Positions 23,668 through 35,522 of a stretch of DNA of 64,000 bases are shown here, in pieces. The stretch comes from Siphonodentalium dalli. Its lineage: Eukaryota; Mollusca; Scaphopoda; Gadilida; Siphonodentaliidae. Numbering within the stretch: the stretch's first letter is position 1; each line of letters begins with the position of its first letter. The stretch covers positions 155,607,043 to 155,671,042 of the forward strand of contig CP136069.1 of NCBI GenBank assembly GCA_032622095.1. The letters run 5' to 3'. The translations under genes and the position numbers were made by a program. The notes under the pieces were generated by a model. It was not told the origin of the DNA. It saw only the letters and a list, made by a program, of their open reading frames with translations, and made no database searches.

Positions 23668-23742
23668 GAGAAGTCGGCCCCGCGCGCAGTCGGTCCCATA
23701 TGAAGACGGCCCCACGCGAAGACGGCCCCAGAGAAGTCGGCC
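23668..23742 (+). repeat. 16-bp minisatellite (GAAGTCGGCCCC)
   Basis: Four to five imperfect units of a G/A-AAGTCGGCCCC motif. Much more GC-rich than its surroundings. Confidence 0.7.
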
Positions 23743-23864
23743 CCATTAATTTGATTGAGATAATGTTTATGTTGGCTAATTTTGAAGTCCGCAACTTAAT
23801 TTGAATCAGATAATGTTGTGTTAGATAATGCGATAGCCCAAGTAGAGCCGTTAGTGAAATATTT

Positions 23865-24785
23865 GTCCAAAATTGACTATACATATATTTAAAGTTTCAT
23901 GCTGTAGTCAATCACAATTCAACCATTAACACATTCAGTGCCAGGTTTCCTGGGGAAAACCATATTTTGTTCCAGGTTTCCTGGGGGAACGCCATTATTT
24001 ACAGTAAATAGATACTTAGTTTGAATGTTCAATATTGGATAGAATAAAAAATTACCGTTGGTATTGCTAGTATAGGCCATACTCATTAACTGCTTTGAAG
24101 CACCATGTCCCCGACTTGATAGTAATCGCCCTTTACCCAATCAAAATCGGTTTTCCAATTAACATATATGTATGCCATAAGCATTGACCTCTCAGAGAGT
24201 TTGAACTCTGCAAGTCTGCAAGTCACGCCCACAAAGCACATCAATTTTCACTACGTATATTCAGACGGCTGTATCTCCTAGACGCTTCAATGTGTGGAGC
24301 TTCCCGATACATCGTTTGATAATTAAACAGACAAGTATCTCACAATTTAGCACATGTGCACCAATATTGAAATTATATATATCCGTCTCCGGCACTGAAT
24401 GAGTTAAAGTATCCTACTATAAATATCTAACTATAATATACACAAAAACACGATATCTTGATAAATAACTTATTTTGACCCAGTTTTGAAAATGGCCACA
24501 AAGTTCAAAGACCTGTATCTCACGACTTGTCTGTTGCAATAATAACGCAGTTCTCCATGTAGCATATATGTTGTAGATTATTTCTGAGCAAAGATAATGT
24601 ATTCAGAACTGATATATAAACTCAGTGGGTAGAAACTATCACCCGATATGTAAAAAGCTAATATTTTGGACAATGACCTTGACATTTGTATATGACCTTG
24701 ACCTCTGGAGGTGAAATATACACCAATGGCTAACACCCCATACCATTGCAAAGATAAACTTACTGCATTAAACGAAATATTGGAC
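23865..24785 (-). repeat. R1 copy interrupted by a MITE
   Basis: AAGTTTCATGCTGTAGTCAA on the left and CTACTATAAATATCTAACTA on the right match continuous sequence at 25082-25160. The copy is split by the TTAA element at 23930-24403. The remainder follows the R1 order up to the boundary with the next copy, so two R1 units lie in tandem with a spacing of about 0.7 kb. Confidence 0.8.
23930..24403. mobile_element. piggyBac-type MITE, family T5
   Basis: The ends CACATTCAGTGCCAGG and CCGGCACTGAATGAG are inverted, with TTAA at 23926-23929 and 24404-24407. The R1 copy next door keeps a single TTAA at the same point (25122-25125), so the insertion site is documented in the window. A 25-30-bp motif around CCAGGTTTCCTGGGG is duplicated just inside the left end. 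Confidence 0.85.
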
Positions 24786-25740
24786 AATTAATAACAAATA
24801 GACCAAAATAATACATTTTCCCATGACCTTGACCCTGGTAATTGACCTTGACCCTATATGCCATGGTGGCCAGGTCCGCTTGATGGACCATTAATGAGAG
24901 CAATGAGTTAACATAATTTGTTTAAACCCAATGTTCGTTGAATCAAAAGTGGCTTTTAAAATATTTCTTTAAATATTTTATGCTGTTGCCATTGAAACCT
25001 GATTTTATCATAATAGATGACCCCCGCCCAACCCAAGCACCCTTCCAAAAAAATGTCCTTATACCTAAGCAACATATATTTGAAGTTTCATGCTTTAATC
25101 ACTAAAATCACGATTCAACCCTTAAGGGATCCCACTATAAGTATCTAATCGATACTATACACAGAAGTACGATATCTTGTGAAATAACTGATTTTGACCC
25201 ATTTTGGAAAATGGTCACCAAGTTTAAAGACTATATCTCATGAGGGACTTGTCGGTTTCAATAACATCGCAGTTGTCAATATAGCCTATATGCTATATAT
25301 TATTTCTGAGCAAAGGTAACGTATTCAGAACTGATATATAAACTCAGTGGGTAGAATATATATGACCCGTTATGAAAAATGTTATTATTTTGGTCAATGA
25401 CCTTGACCTTTATATGTGACCTTGAACTCTTGAGGGGAAATCGCCAGTGCCAAAAGAAAGCCCAACAATGGTAGCACCCCATATCGATGCATAGGTAGAC
25501 GTACTGCCTTAAACTTTCTAGTCATAAACCATTATTGGCATAATTTTTATACTGGCCAAAAACACCCTCAGTTGCCATGGAAACACAAATTGTGCACACT
25601 AAGCTACACTGACCAAGTGTGCCCCAGGACTGATATAAACTTCAGGTTATAGGTTTTCAGAAAAATGTTGATAGAATTTGCCCACCGAATTGGTACCATT
25701 TTCCATTTTTGGGGAGCCTGGCTCATGGACTAATAGTGAT
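24786..25740 (-). repeat. Large dispersed repeat R1, minus-strand copy
   Basis: This is the inverted partner of 20186-21125. Order and content agree from AATAGACCAAAATAATA at the left to GCCTGGCTCATGGACT at the right. With the plus copy it could form a very long hairpin across about 3.7 kb of spacer. Confidence 0.85.
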
Positions 25741-25987
25741 ATAGCGCGTTGACCTCAACTAGCTATTAAATTGTTAAAACGGTACAACGTTTTCGTATAA
25801 AAATAAACTGGACCTGATTTATTTCAGACAAGTTCAAAGCAAAATACCACCTAAAGAATCATGTCCTACCTAAAATATGTATCAAATACCTACGAAATAG
25901 CGATATAAAACCAATAATTTCCACTCCTCAGAATAGTAACATTAATTTCGTCGCTTGGAAGTCAAAAGCCACATTTTACGTTTTAGA

Positions 25988-26367
25988 TAGGCCCCCACAC
26001 CCCCCCCCCCCCCCTTCGTACGCCGTATTCCATGCCCTGTTATGAGGTACGCCGTATTCCGGCCCCTCTGTTAGGAGGTATTCGGTATTCCAAAAATACC
26101 GGTATTCGTAGGCCGACCTTCGACACCTTCCAAAAAATGATCATAATAATAATATAAATGCGATTTTTGTCACAATAAATTCACAGTTTGATATACAGAT
26201 CGTCGATCATCGTCATTTTATATCATTTTAGACGTGGACACTGCGTGATGACAGGCGTTCGTACGGCAATAGAAAATTTATCCGGAAAATTCCATTTGGC
26301 TGTTAACTGGTATTCCGTATTCCACCCTCTGTGTTAAGTGGTATTCCGTATTCCAGGGGGTGGGGCC
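25988..26367. mobile_element. Possible MITE with GGCCCC-type ends
   Basis: TAGGCCCCCACACCCCC on the left and GGGGGTGGGGCCT on the right form an imperfect inverted repeat. Inside, GTATTCCGTATTCC motifs recur near both ends (CGCCGTATTCC, GGTATTCGGTATTCC). No target duplication is obvious. Confidence 0.4.
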
Positions 26368-26447
26368 TCAATTGATATAAAACTTCCTATTTTAGCCGTT
26401 TTGACGAAAACCCTTATGAACGCTTTATGCCATTTTAAGAAATCATT

Positions 26448-26565
26448 TAGATTCGTCTTGAATTAAATGCGACGTTTGTTTCAACAGACGAATTATGAAT
26501 TAAACTCGAGTCTAATTCTAATTGAATTAGATTCGTCGGTAGTGCGACGTTTGTTCCAAGGGTTA
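26448..26565. mobile_element. Foldback element, family F, right copy
   Basis: It contains AAATGCGACGTTTGTTTCAA and ends with CGTCGGTAGTGCGACGTTTG then TTCCAAGGGTTA. The end is the inverse of the left end at 19176. Confidence 0.65.
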
Positions 26566-26957
26566 GCGTCTCTGGCAGCTGACAGAATCATCTTCATCAT
26601 CCAATCTGGCCACCAATTAACGATTCATCGCAACAAATTATGATCTGTAAAGGGGATCTGTATTCACTTTATTGATCTCACATATTGATGGAATCGCTGA
26701 AAAAAGCTGGCTAGTTAATGAGTCACTCTGACTCTGACCAGCAGTCGATGTAATGTAATTTTAGATATCCGATGCATTAACAGACAATCCTTCTCAATCG
26801 AGTTTATTGAGAAATTAGATTATCTGAGTTTACATGGGATGAACAAACAACGTTATCATATGGGACGGGGGTAGGAAATTGGCTTTCTTCAGGGCGAGCG
26901 TCGGGATCCTGTCGAAATAATTTGTTCTACACGCGCTGCACACTGCTATACATACAA

Positions 26958-27360
26958 TAGAGACCTTTCGTAAAATCACTATTACTATATTACGGATAGG
27001 AAATATTGCTCTATTAAGTTGGACAACATCACTACTTACACACGATGGTTAATTGGTGAGACGGCATATGTCCAACTCTATTCAGATACACATATATTTG
27101 ATGGAAAAAGTAATGTGGATCTCTTTCAGATCACATGTTCATATACGTGTGTTATACACCACGCGGATAATATTAGAGCGTCCCCAAGCAAGACCAGTGG
27201 TACATCCTTGCCATGCACATCTGCACATAATTAAACTGCGTGGGGTATATTTCGTCTCACATAAGAAACCCCGTGTATAAATATAGAATTTTTGGCCGCA
27301 TACTGGCAGGATATTGTCCATATACATAATCGTAATCGTTATTTTGCGAAAGGTCTCTAT
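26958..27360. mobile_element. 403-bp MITE with TAGAGACCTTTCG ends
   Basis: TAGAGACCTTTCGTAAAAT at the left pairs with ATTTTGCGAAAGGTCTCTA at the right. The interior has several overlapping open frames of 60-75 codons without known domains. The superfamily is not assigned because no clear target duplication was found. Confidence 0.65.
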
Positions 27361-27784
27361 TATTTCGGATAGAGCTCTACTGCCCCAGTCCGACTATCGA
27401 TGAGTAGTCACGAGTGACTATTTTTTTTTACTATTTATAGTAGCAGTCTCATTTTTCGCAATCGGTTTAACACCTGAACATTCGCCAATCATAAACTATA
27501 TATAGCCCCCTTTTCAGTTTTACATCGAAGATAAATAATTTAGTTTCTAAAATGTTGCCGAAATGTCTTCGTCAACCATGGGTTTATGGAAATATAGTCA
27601 TGAAGATATGATGTTAGTTACATCTAATATCATATAGTTATAGTATCCTGCAATGGACATGAATGGCAATTAATCAGGTCTGGCAATTGCCATTTATAGC
27701 TACAATAGCTATATGTAGCTATTGTAGCTACATTTGACTATCGTAAAACAAGATTTTTCCAATTTGCATTGCATGCGTGCATTA

Positions 27785-29290
27785 GGGCGCGTACACATGG
27801 CCAGCAAGAAAATATCAGGTATGCCCCATGTGACTTACTTGACCAATGAAATAAATAATACCGGAAAATATCCAGACGAAGGCAAGCGCGCTGATATTTT
27901 ATCGCCAATTGGTGAAATGTGTTCACCTTGATAGGTGGTCATCGGTATCCGTTAACTAATCTCGCGGGGATATGATCGTAACAATTCAAGCGCTCGAGTT
28001 ATGATCCATCAATGGTATCGTCTGTTTCAACATAACGTATTTCCATGTTATATTGGTTGTCAGAACCGCTGATGTATATACGTGTGTGCAGAGCCGTGGT
28101 AACAGGGGGGGGGTTTGGGGTGTCTCACCCCCCCCCCCCAACTTTGGTCAAAATTTTCAACATTTGGAAATGTCATACCTGCCAAAACATTAGTTGGAAA
28201 TTTCACACCAACAATAGGTTGAAAATGTTCTTGATGTTTGATTTTCAAAAAATTGCTTGGGGGGAATTAATTGTTTTTGGACCAATATTTGCATATTTTC
28301 CTATTTTTGGTAAAACATTATGGTCTGAAATGGTTATCAGATGGAAACTTTCCAACCTCAGGGGGGTGACAGGTTGGAAATTTCCAACACTTGGAAAGCT
28401 TGTGTCCTGCCCCCCCCCCCCCCCGTGGCCAGTCAAAAGTAAAAAACTGCTAGTTAATTTAAGAAAACAATATTGTCGTACATTTGGTCAACATTGTCAT
28501 TGGAATTGTTATCAGTTGTAAATTTTCCAACCTAGGTGGGGTGTCAGGTTTGAAATTTCCAACTCTAGGAATGTTTGAGGACAGTCTAGATGGTAGGATT
28601 TAGAGATTTTCTTCTTAAGATTACAAAATTTTCGCACACCGGGCCGAACCATGGTCTAATGTTAGGCCTAAGAGTATTGAGGTGCAAGGGGGTGCAAATG
28701 GAATTATGGAAAACTTGTGTTTGGTCTGATTCTGATTCAAGGGGGTGCAGTTTCCCAAGGTGGACATCCTCCCAAACGGAAACCCTCTAGCCACGTCCCT
28801 GCGTGTATGGGGATGCTTTATAAGTTGGTACCTCACATGCCTTGATTTAGTTGTTTTACTTTAATTTGGACTGTATGTACGTTTCGAATAAGAAATTGTT
28901 GGCGGCTCCTCGCTCTTCTCGCATGTGGGATGTGGCTCAGAGCCGAACCCACCAAATGTCTGTTTAGATGTCGTTTCGTGTGTTCATGAAGAACACACAT
29001 CCCTACTCCAACGACGAGGGCGCATTCCTTTCTCGTTAAAATAGGTGGCATTTTAAATTGTCCATAACACTTTATAACTCTATGAATATTCGATATGGAC
29101 TATAGATTGTTTGTCCGCAGTAATTCACTTCAACAAACAAGACTAACACTATTCACATTCAGCTCAATCAACGCCATATCACCCGCCGCTTTCTCACGGG
29201 CGTAATCTTTGCAGCAAGAAAATATCAGAGTACAATTGTACCTGATATTTTCTTGCAGATATTTTCTTGCAGCTTCATGTGTACGCGCCC
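27785..29290. mobile_element. PIF/Harbinger-like element, non-autonomous
   Basis: The ends GGGCGCGTACACATGGCC and CATGTGTACGCGCCC are inverted, and TTA lies on each side (27782-27784, 29291-29293). A TWA target and G-rich ends are typical of PIF/Harbinger. The right subterminal region repeats GCAAGAAAATATC and forms a local palindrome at about 29210-29265. The related family G copy at 30504 has a single TTTA at the matching place. No transposase frame is present. Confidence 0.8.
28089..28801. mobile_element. hAT-like family H, copy with near-perfect target duplication
   Basis: It starts CAGAGCCGTGGTAACAGG and ends CTCTAGCCACGTCCCTG. The flanking 8-mers are CGTGTGTG (28081-28088) and CGTGTATG (28802-28809), seven of eight identical. 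An 8-bp duplication with CAGGG-type ends fits the hAT superfamily. The body carries repeated TTGGAAATTTCC-like palindromic motifs and poly-C runs. It has no transposase and lies inside the Harbinger-like element. Confidence 0.8.
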
Positions 29291-29712
29291 TTACTGCGAG
29301 CTGTGATGGGTATTATGTTGTTACAACTTATGAAATCACTACCGACGACATTTCGGGTTGCACTAGCTTGCGGAATATCAGAGAAGCATAGCTAAGCACA
29401 TGCATGCATCTGTTTAGATATTGGGTATGCTATGTGAAATGGGACTCAGATCCATCCATATATGATCTATTCTTCCTCTATTTAGGTACAGTTGTCAACA
29501 AAAAGTAACAAATTAGGAATAGTTTGTTAATTATACATGAACATGGCAAAAATATTAATTTACTAAGAGTATAATCAATTCATGTTCTTGTATATTTAAA
29601 TGATTGTCTGTTGGATTGTGGTATCTCTCTTCAACCAGATTCATCCGCCATCAATAGCCATTATGTAGCTACAATAGCCATATGTAACTATAGTTGGGAA
29701 TTGCCAGACCTG

Positions 29713-30498
29713 ATTAATTACCACGGGCTGTAGTTATATGGATCGTGTCTGCACTGTTCCCTGTGAAACCACCAAACATCACCGCCATGCATTATTATAA
29801 GCATGCAGGTCTATAATAAATGCAAATGAAAATCAAATAGGAAATTTGATTTCTATAATGAATACCCGGAGTCCTGGCATTTCGTGCCTGGCCCAAATCA
29901 AGTCCAGTGATTGCGAGAGGACATTGTTGTGTGAACAAATACGATGCCCCAGACCGGAAGGCTCTACAGGGCAGCCACGCATAATATTCAAGCATCCATC
30001 AGACGAGGTCCATTACAGTAATATGGCACAGGAATAGGAAATATATTCAGTTAACTCTATGCTTCAGATGGCCTATATAGTAAACGAAGATAAGAGGGAA
30101 TTTAATATTTCTCGATCCAGAAATGTTATTTAAATTTAGAAAGAGAATTAAACACCTTTCAATAATTTGCTATATCTGATGATTTTTCAACCTGCGGCAT
30201 GCTGTTCAATGAACAGTCGAGGTGAGATGAGTTATAGGGCACATAATTTATACATGTCCACAACTTATAATTCCCGCTTAATCCTATAGCAACACATGTT
30301 GAACACTCTACATGTTGTCAGGTTGATTACTCTTCGTGGACATATATATATATATAGGTGGCATATATCCTTTTTTCATTGGACTGAACTATTTGTGACT
30401 GTTTTGTTCTTCGTTGTAATAATGGGTTATGATAGATAAATGTGCAATTAAAAATAAGGGGGCATGCAGTTTGACAAAGTTTAATGATGCTCCGTTGA
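29713..30498. other. No gene seen
   Basis: Short frames only (for example 29846-30037). A short (TA)n run lies at about 30341-30357. Confidence 0.4.
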
Positions 30499-30503
30499 AT
30501 AAA

Positions 30504-30753
30504 CAGGTCTGGCAATTCCCAATTATAGCTACAATAGTTATATGTAGCTATTCTAGCTACATTTGACTATCGTAAAACAATATTTTTTTTCCAATTTGCA
30601 TTGCATGCATGCTTTACCGCGAGCTGTTGCAACTAAGGGTGTGGCGTATTATGTTGTTACAACTTATGAAATCATCCGTCATCAATAGCCATATGTAGCT
30701 ACAATAGCTACATATGGCTAGTGTATATCTATGTTTGGGAATTTCCTGACCTG
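30504..30753. mobile_element. CAGG-ended element, family G, short copy
   Basis: Ends CAGGTCTGGCAATTCCC and GAATTTCCTGACCTG. ATAAA is repeated directly on each side (30499-30503 and 30754-30758). It contains the same GTAGCTACAATAGCTAC motifs and TTATGTTGTTACAACTTATG as the filled copy at 27675, and serves as its empty-site reference. Confidence 0.75.
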
Positions 30754-31115
30754 ATAAAGCCAAGATAAGGGCTAGTTGGTGTTATTGTATATATGTGGTG
30801 TTATTTTTTATTTTAGAATTCCTGTTACCTTTAAATTATAAAGAGCCAAACAATGACAAGTAGTTTGTCCTCTGTATAATGTATAACGCTCACATTTTCT
30901 TGTTCTCGAAATAACATTTATGCAATGAATATATCAGTATGTAAAATCCAAGAATATTCGCTGCATGAATACATCCAGATCATTTCTTGGTAAAAAATCT
31001 CCATTAACACGATACTGTCATGAATTCTATTTAAATTGTAGGTTTTCATTAACATTATGAAGATGCTTTAATTGTCTCTGTGTCCATATGTTTATTGTAA
31101 TTCGAGTGCATATTA

Positions 31116-31328
31116 CAGTAATGCCCTAAATAATCGACTCCTTAACCACAGCAGAATTATGGGTAACTTTTCAGGATTTAGTCGGAAATATGGCTTGTTG
31201 CCATTCATCGGAAAGATCTCAGTGAGAGCTTTCCGATGAATGGCAACAAGCCATATTTCCGACTAAATCCTGAAAAGTTACCCATAATTCTGCTGTGGTT
31301 AAGGGCTCGATTATTTAGGGCATTACTG
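31116..31328. mobile_element. 213-bp near-perfect foldback element with TA target
   Basis: The two halves are almost exact reverse complements from CAGTAATGCCCTAAATAATC to GATTATTTAGGGCATTACTG, with a short centre near AGATCTCAGTGAGAGCTT. TA flanks both ends. The ends fit the Tc1/mariner superfamily. It could extrude as a cruciform and would be hard to clone or assemble. Confidence 0.8.
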
Positions 31329-31330
31329 TA

Positions 31331-32130
31331 CCTGCTGATCAATTCGAGAATAAAGTAGTTATTGTATATAGGCAGGGAGACTGGCATCAGAGGTGTTAAT
31401 GGACCATTAATTGCCGTCACAATGTTAGCATGTTTATTACTCCATGGGCTGTTCTAAAACAATAAAATATAGCGATTCACACAACTGAATAATTTATTAT
31501 CTCAATCTGTCTTAACTAATGCATGGGAAAGTTAAAGTGTGGTCCAATTTAGGAAGAAAACTGTTTATTCGATGAGTCACAGGACCTTCCGTCATCCCAT
31601 GCTGTGCCAATGTGTCGGAATATGTCAATAGGAATTAGGCAGTCGTCTTATTGGGCTGAGAAGCAATCATTCGGGATAATTTATTTAGGAAAGGTGTCTT
31701 ACGATGATTTGTCAGCTATGATGGCCACCTTGATAAATCATTCCACACACGCGAGTTGATTGCCGGTCCGGTTTTTACAGTAATTTACTGGTATCTGCGA
31801 GTATTGATAAAGTTTTCATGGAATATAGCGAAATTAACATAGCGGCTATGGTGTCTGGGCCGTGCCTCCATATATCGGATATGGATACATTCCCTGGAAA
31901 AAAATAATGATCGCTTTCCTGACTCAAGTTCTTTAAACATTTCTAAATGTGAATGTTCAATGTGTTGCTTCAGTGAGAGTGAACAAATTCTCATTTCTTA
32001 TGCTCTTATCCACGACATAGCCACCTCGGCTATATATATGAGGATATCCTTTCACCGATAGTTGAGAAGCTTATCAGTCTAAAAATGGGTCCAAATATTG
32101 ACAATGAAAGGATCTATATCCGTTACCCTG
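31331..32130. other. No gene seen
   Basis: Two similar stretches (31655-31760 and 32530-32650) share GCAATCATTCG and GGTGATTTGTCAGCTATG, so an old duplication or dispersed repeat is present. No coding frame is supported. Confidence 0.4.
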
Positions 32131-32138
32131 TTTTTTTA

Positions 32139-32272
32139 ACCGGAGTAGCAATATCACATGCGTGTGACCGAGATAAAATTCCAAAATTATATATATGTCC
32201 AGTATATATGTATCCTATTTTGGGAGTTTTATCTCGGTCACACGCATGTGATATTACTACTCGGTCCGGTTC
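32139..32272. mobile_element. Foldback element
   Basis: The left arm (ACCGGAGTAGCAATATCACA, GCGTGTGACCGAGATAAAA) is inverted at the right (TTTTATCTCGGTCACACGC, TGTGATATTACTACTCGGTC). The loop is about 30 bp of AT-rich sequence. Open frames over it are shadows of the repeat. Confidence 0.65.
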
Positions 32273-32529
32273 AAGAAGATGACCGGGCAACTGATATTCC
32301 GACACACCTAAAAAGGTATACCCTGCAGGTCGTATGCATGTGACACGCGTCGTCACTATACTATAAGACAAGTATAGACATATGTATTATCTTAATCAGG
32401 CTGATCGAGCAATGGATTAATGCACAAGCGATTCATATGATTAAAATAAATATTTGCTTGCAAGTTTATATAGTATGTATAAATTTGACATTTGTACACA
32501 TGGCCTCCTAATTTGATGGAGGTTTTATT

Positions 32530-33290
32530 GGGTTAAGAAGCAATCATTCGAGGTAATTATTTAGGAAAGGTGTATTTAACGGTGATTTGTCAGCTATGAA
32601 TGTGGCCACCTTGCTAAATCATTTAACGGATGCCAGATGAGTGTCGGTCCGATTTTAACACAAATTTGCTGATATATCTGCGAGTATTGATCAAGTTTTC
32701 ACGGAATATATAGCGAAATTAATATAGCGGCTATATGGTGTATGGGCATGACTTGTGTTGAAGAAACTTGAGTCAGGAAATTGATCGGTATATCAAAACC
32801 ACGAACCGCAGATTAACACGCGCGCTTAATGTTGATTTAACAAATCTTCCCCTAGCCGCGTCCTCGTTCACTGTAACCCTCTGCGACAAATTGCCTGAGA
32901 AAATGACAAAGAAAGTCGCCAGCGTGTGAAGGTACCCTAAGTCCTCAAAATATAGGCTCATGGGATGTGCGTATATATACAACAATATTGTACATGTATA
33001 AGGTACACAGTTGATAAATCACTCTTAAACTAATAATGTAACCGATTCACTATTATTTAATATTTAACCACACAATTAGAATTTGACATGCATGACTTAT
33101 TTTCAATTTCCGAATCCTTGTCCCTGCATGCGTTTGTATTCAGGGCACCCTTGACTATTCTGTGTTCTTTGGGTCGGTTGAGGCATTTTGTGATAAATTG
33201 GGTCAGTGAAAATGTTATAAGTTGAACGGTTTTTGCGAGTAGGTGTGTGGTATTGTGGGAAACACAATCCACCGCATTGGTGGAGCCCCC
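32530..33290. other. No gene seen; partial duplication of 31655-31860
   Basis: GTCAGCTATGAATGTGGCCA and ATATAGCGAAATTAATATAG repeat phrases from about 31710-31840. The rest is unremarkable. Confidence 0.4.
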
Positions 33291-33295
33291 GTGCA

Positions 33296-33517
33296 CAAGC
33301 CTTGAACTAGTGTGCCTGTCATTTGCAGAATGAGGTCCCCAGAGGGTGAATTTAGTTATGCTACCCCGCATAGCGGGCTAGCATCACCAAATTCACCCTC
33401 TGGGGACCTCATTCTGCTTACAACTCAGCAGAATGAGGTTCCCAGAGGGTGAACATACTAAATTCACCCTCTGGGGACATCATTCTGCAAATGACAGGCA
33501 CACTATTTCAAGGCTTG
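33296..33517. mobile_element. Foldback MITE, family D, copy 1
   Basis: Starts CAAGCCTTGAACTAGTGTG and ends CACACTATTTCAAGGCTTG. Inside are four alternating copies of GAATGAGGT...CAGAGGGTGAA and its inverse, giving a multi-hairpin structure. Other members lie at 44098, 44709 and 51839. Confidence 0.8.
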
Positions 33518-34690
33518 CCTCGTCATTGGCCCCGTCATGACTCTTATATACTCCAATATACTCATTAAGGACAGTATACACACCAAACGTCGACCAGTGA
33601 ACTTTCTCTTAGATCGATGATGGAAGTATATTATATAGACTGATAGAACCGTATAAATCACGCTGAGTTTTACACAGGGGGTATATACACGCGTTTAATG
33701 GGACATCTTTACTGTCAGTGATCATAATAAAATGCCATTAATACCCAACCGATTCCGTTTGTTGAACACCAGTGCTATCGATATAGTAATAACCTAAACC
33801 AAGTATACCAGCGTGTTCCTCAACCTACCAATCATTGACTTCGATCTGACAAAGACGACGCTATAGTAATTTCTTCCAAACCAGTGCTATTCCTTTGTGG
33901 CTCAGTTAGCTGATATAGCCCAGCGCGTGTTTAACGCTGCGGAAGGGGTTCGTGATGGACACATGGGCAAATGCATTTATATGGATTTGTTAAACCGTTA
34001 TACTATGGAGAATATGAAACATAGGACGATTTGTTCTTAATTGCATTACTAATAATCCTCCATGTATAGAGACGAGATTCGGTGTGTTAAAACCAATATT
34101 TGTAAACAATTTACTGTAACAGCTGCCAATGTTTATGTGTTTCACAACGAACAATAACTCTAAAATATAGACAACGTAGTTTATTGTCAGATAAAGGTCG
34201 CTGCATTTTTATCATTAACATATTTGCAGCAACATTTGCAACACGCATATCAATATATAAGAAATTTAGAGTCTCTATTGTGATAAGCAGTTGTTGAAGT
34301 ACATTGCTCCAAAAAGTTGTCAGTGGCCCACATGAACTCCCCAGAATATAATAATAAAGAGCATGTATTTGTTTTGTTGTTCTCCTTGGTATAGCAACAT
34401 ATAATAGAGCTCTTTCATATCATGTGAGGAAATTTGAATCTTGATTCAGTTGTGTCGAAAACAATATTCGGTACATGCTGCGTGTACGTGGAATAGTCAA
34501 CTGTGAAACTTCGTTTGTTCGTAGTTTAACCCCTTCTTTAATAAATGAATTCTCCCATCATACTATTTATATTCTTTTTTGTAATTAGCTCTCTGTATTT
34601 CTCAGTATTCATAATGAATTCGTGTCTTCGTGCGAATAAGTCATCATCATCATCAGGTACACAAATATGCACTGAATTGCATGGTATATA
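33518..34690. other. No gene seen apart from a tRNA-like fragment
   Basis: AT-rich sequence with no supported coding frame. The SINE-like fragment at 33897-33960 is listed separately. Confidence 0.4.
33897..33960 (+). repeat. tRNA-derived SINE fragment
   Basis: TGTGGCTCAGTTAGCTGATA resembles an A box and GGGGTTCGTGATGG a B box. A CAGCG...CGCTG pairing sits where the anticodon arm would be. The acceptor arm is absent, so it is not a working tRNA. Confidence 0.5.
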
Positions 34691-34694
34691 TCAT

Positions 34695-34865
34695 TAATTT
34701 TGATGACGAAAAGCTAATACGATACAGAAGGATTCATATTCTTTGGTGAGAAAATTTCATATAATAAGTTCAACAACTATATATGGTAGTTTGTTGAAAT
34801 TATTATCGGAACATTTCCTAAAGGAACTACTCATCAATGAGTATTTAATAAAGAATGGGATAATA
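34695..34865 (+). repeat. Dispersed repeat family E fragment
   Basis: GATACAGAAGGATTCATATT, AATAAGTTCAACAACT, AAGGAACTACTCATCAATGA and AGTATTTAATA match the copies near 1900 and 55820 (reversed). It reads through a 68-residue frame with no domain. Confidence 0.5.
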
Positions 34866-34869
34866 CGTA

Positions 34870-35520
34870 TAATTTGTCGAATAAAGTGTATAATATGTGT
34901 TTTTTATATCTTTCATTCACCTTTTTCAAATGTTGAATACAATTTATGATTATGCCCACTATAAATTAGGCTCGACGATAAACAGCTTAGCAAAAAGTCG
35001 TTTGCATGGAGCAGAACTGGATACAATGCCGTGAATGGGTTAACTAGAGAATTCGATCGAATATTCAACACATGAATTCCACGCAAATAAAATAATCTAA
35101 TTTCTTACACTTCAATTCAAACCCAGGTCTAATTTGTATTCCATATTTAAAACCAGTGACAGGAGTAAACCTAATTTCGTGCGTGACTACCAAGTCAGGG
35201 GCAATTATCCATAATTTATGAAGATTCGACACTGGCTGCCTCACATCGCGCAATAGACCAGGAGTCAGTTTGTCAATTGTAACCTTTTCAGATATAGTTC
35301 GTTAAATCAGCGACGATGTTGTTCCGAGGGGCGGAATTTTATTGGTGGTATGTGGTGTGGGAGGGGAATTGAATTGCTTTATTTCTCTAAATCATAATTT
35401 GGATGCAACACATATATGGGAAAACGTTTATACAGAGCTATGTACACAATATTGGTATATGGCCATTGCGTTGCGTTTGGCGACCGTGGTCCCTAAGTGT
35501 CATTCGTAGTTGTCTTCGCC
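34870..35520. other. No gene seen
   Basis: No repeat or coding frame of note. Confidence 0.4.
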
Positions 35521-35522
35521 GT

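Larger units (their letters stand above)
27675..29712. mobile_element. CAGG-ended element, family G, filled copy
   Basis: It starts CAGGTCTGGCAATTGCC and ends GGAATTGCCAGACCTG. Subterminal blocks form a hairpin (AGCTACAATAGCTA and its inverse). It is a relative of the 250-bp copy at 30504-30753 but carries a 1.5-kb insertion at 27785-29290 and about 280 bp of further extra sequence at about 29337-29640. Confidence 0.75.

Noticed and set aside
27675-29712. Target duplication of the outer CAGG-ended element
   Set aside because: Flanks TTAAT and ATTAA are inverse rather than direct repeats, so no duplication could be assigned. Only the 30504 copy shows a direct ATAAA.
33897-33960. Functional tRNA gene
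   Set aside because: Boxes are recognisable but the acceptor and T arms do not pair. The same holds for 11921, 46484, 47405 and 58750.
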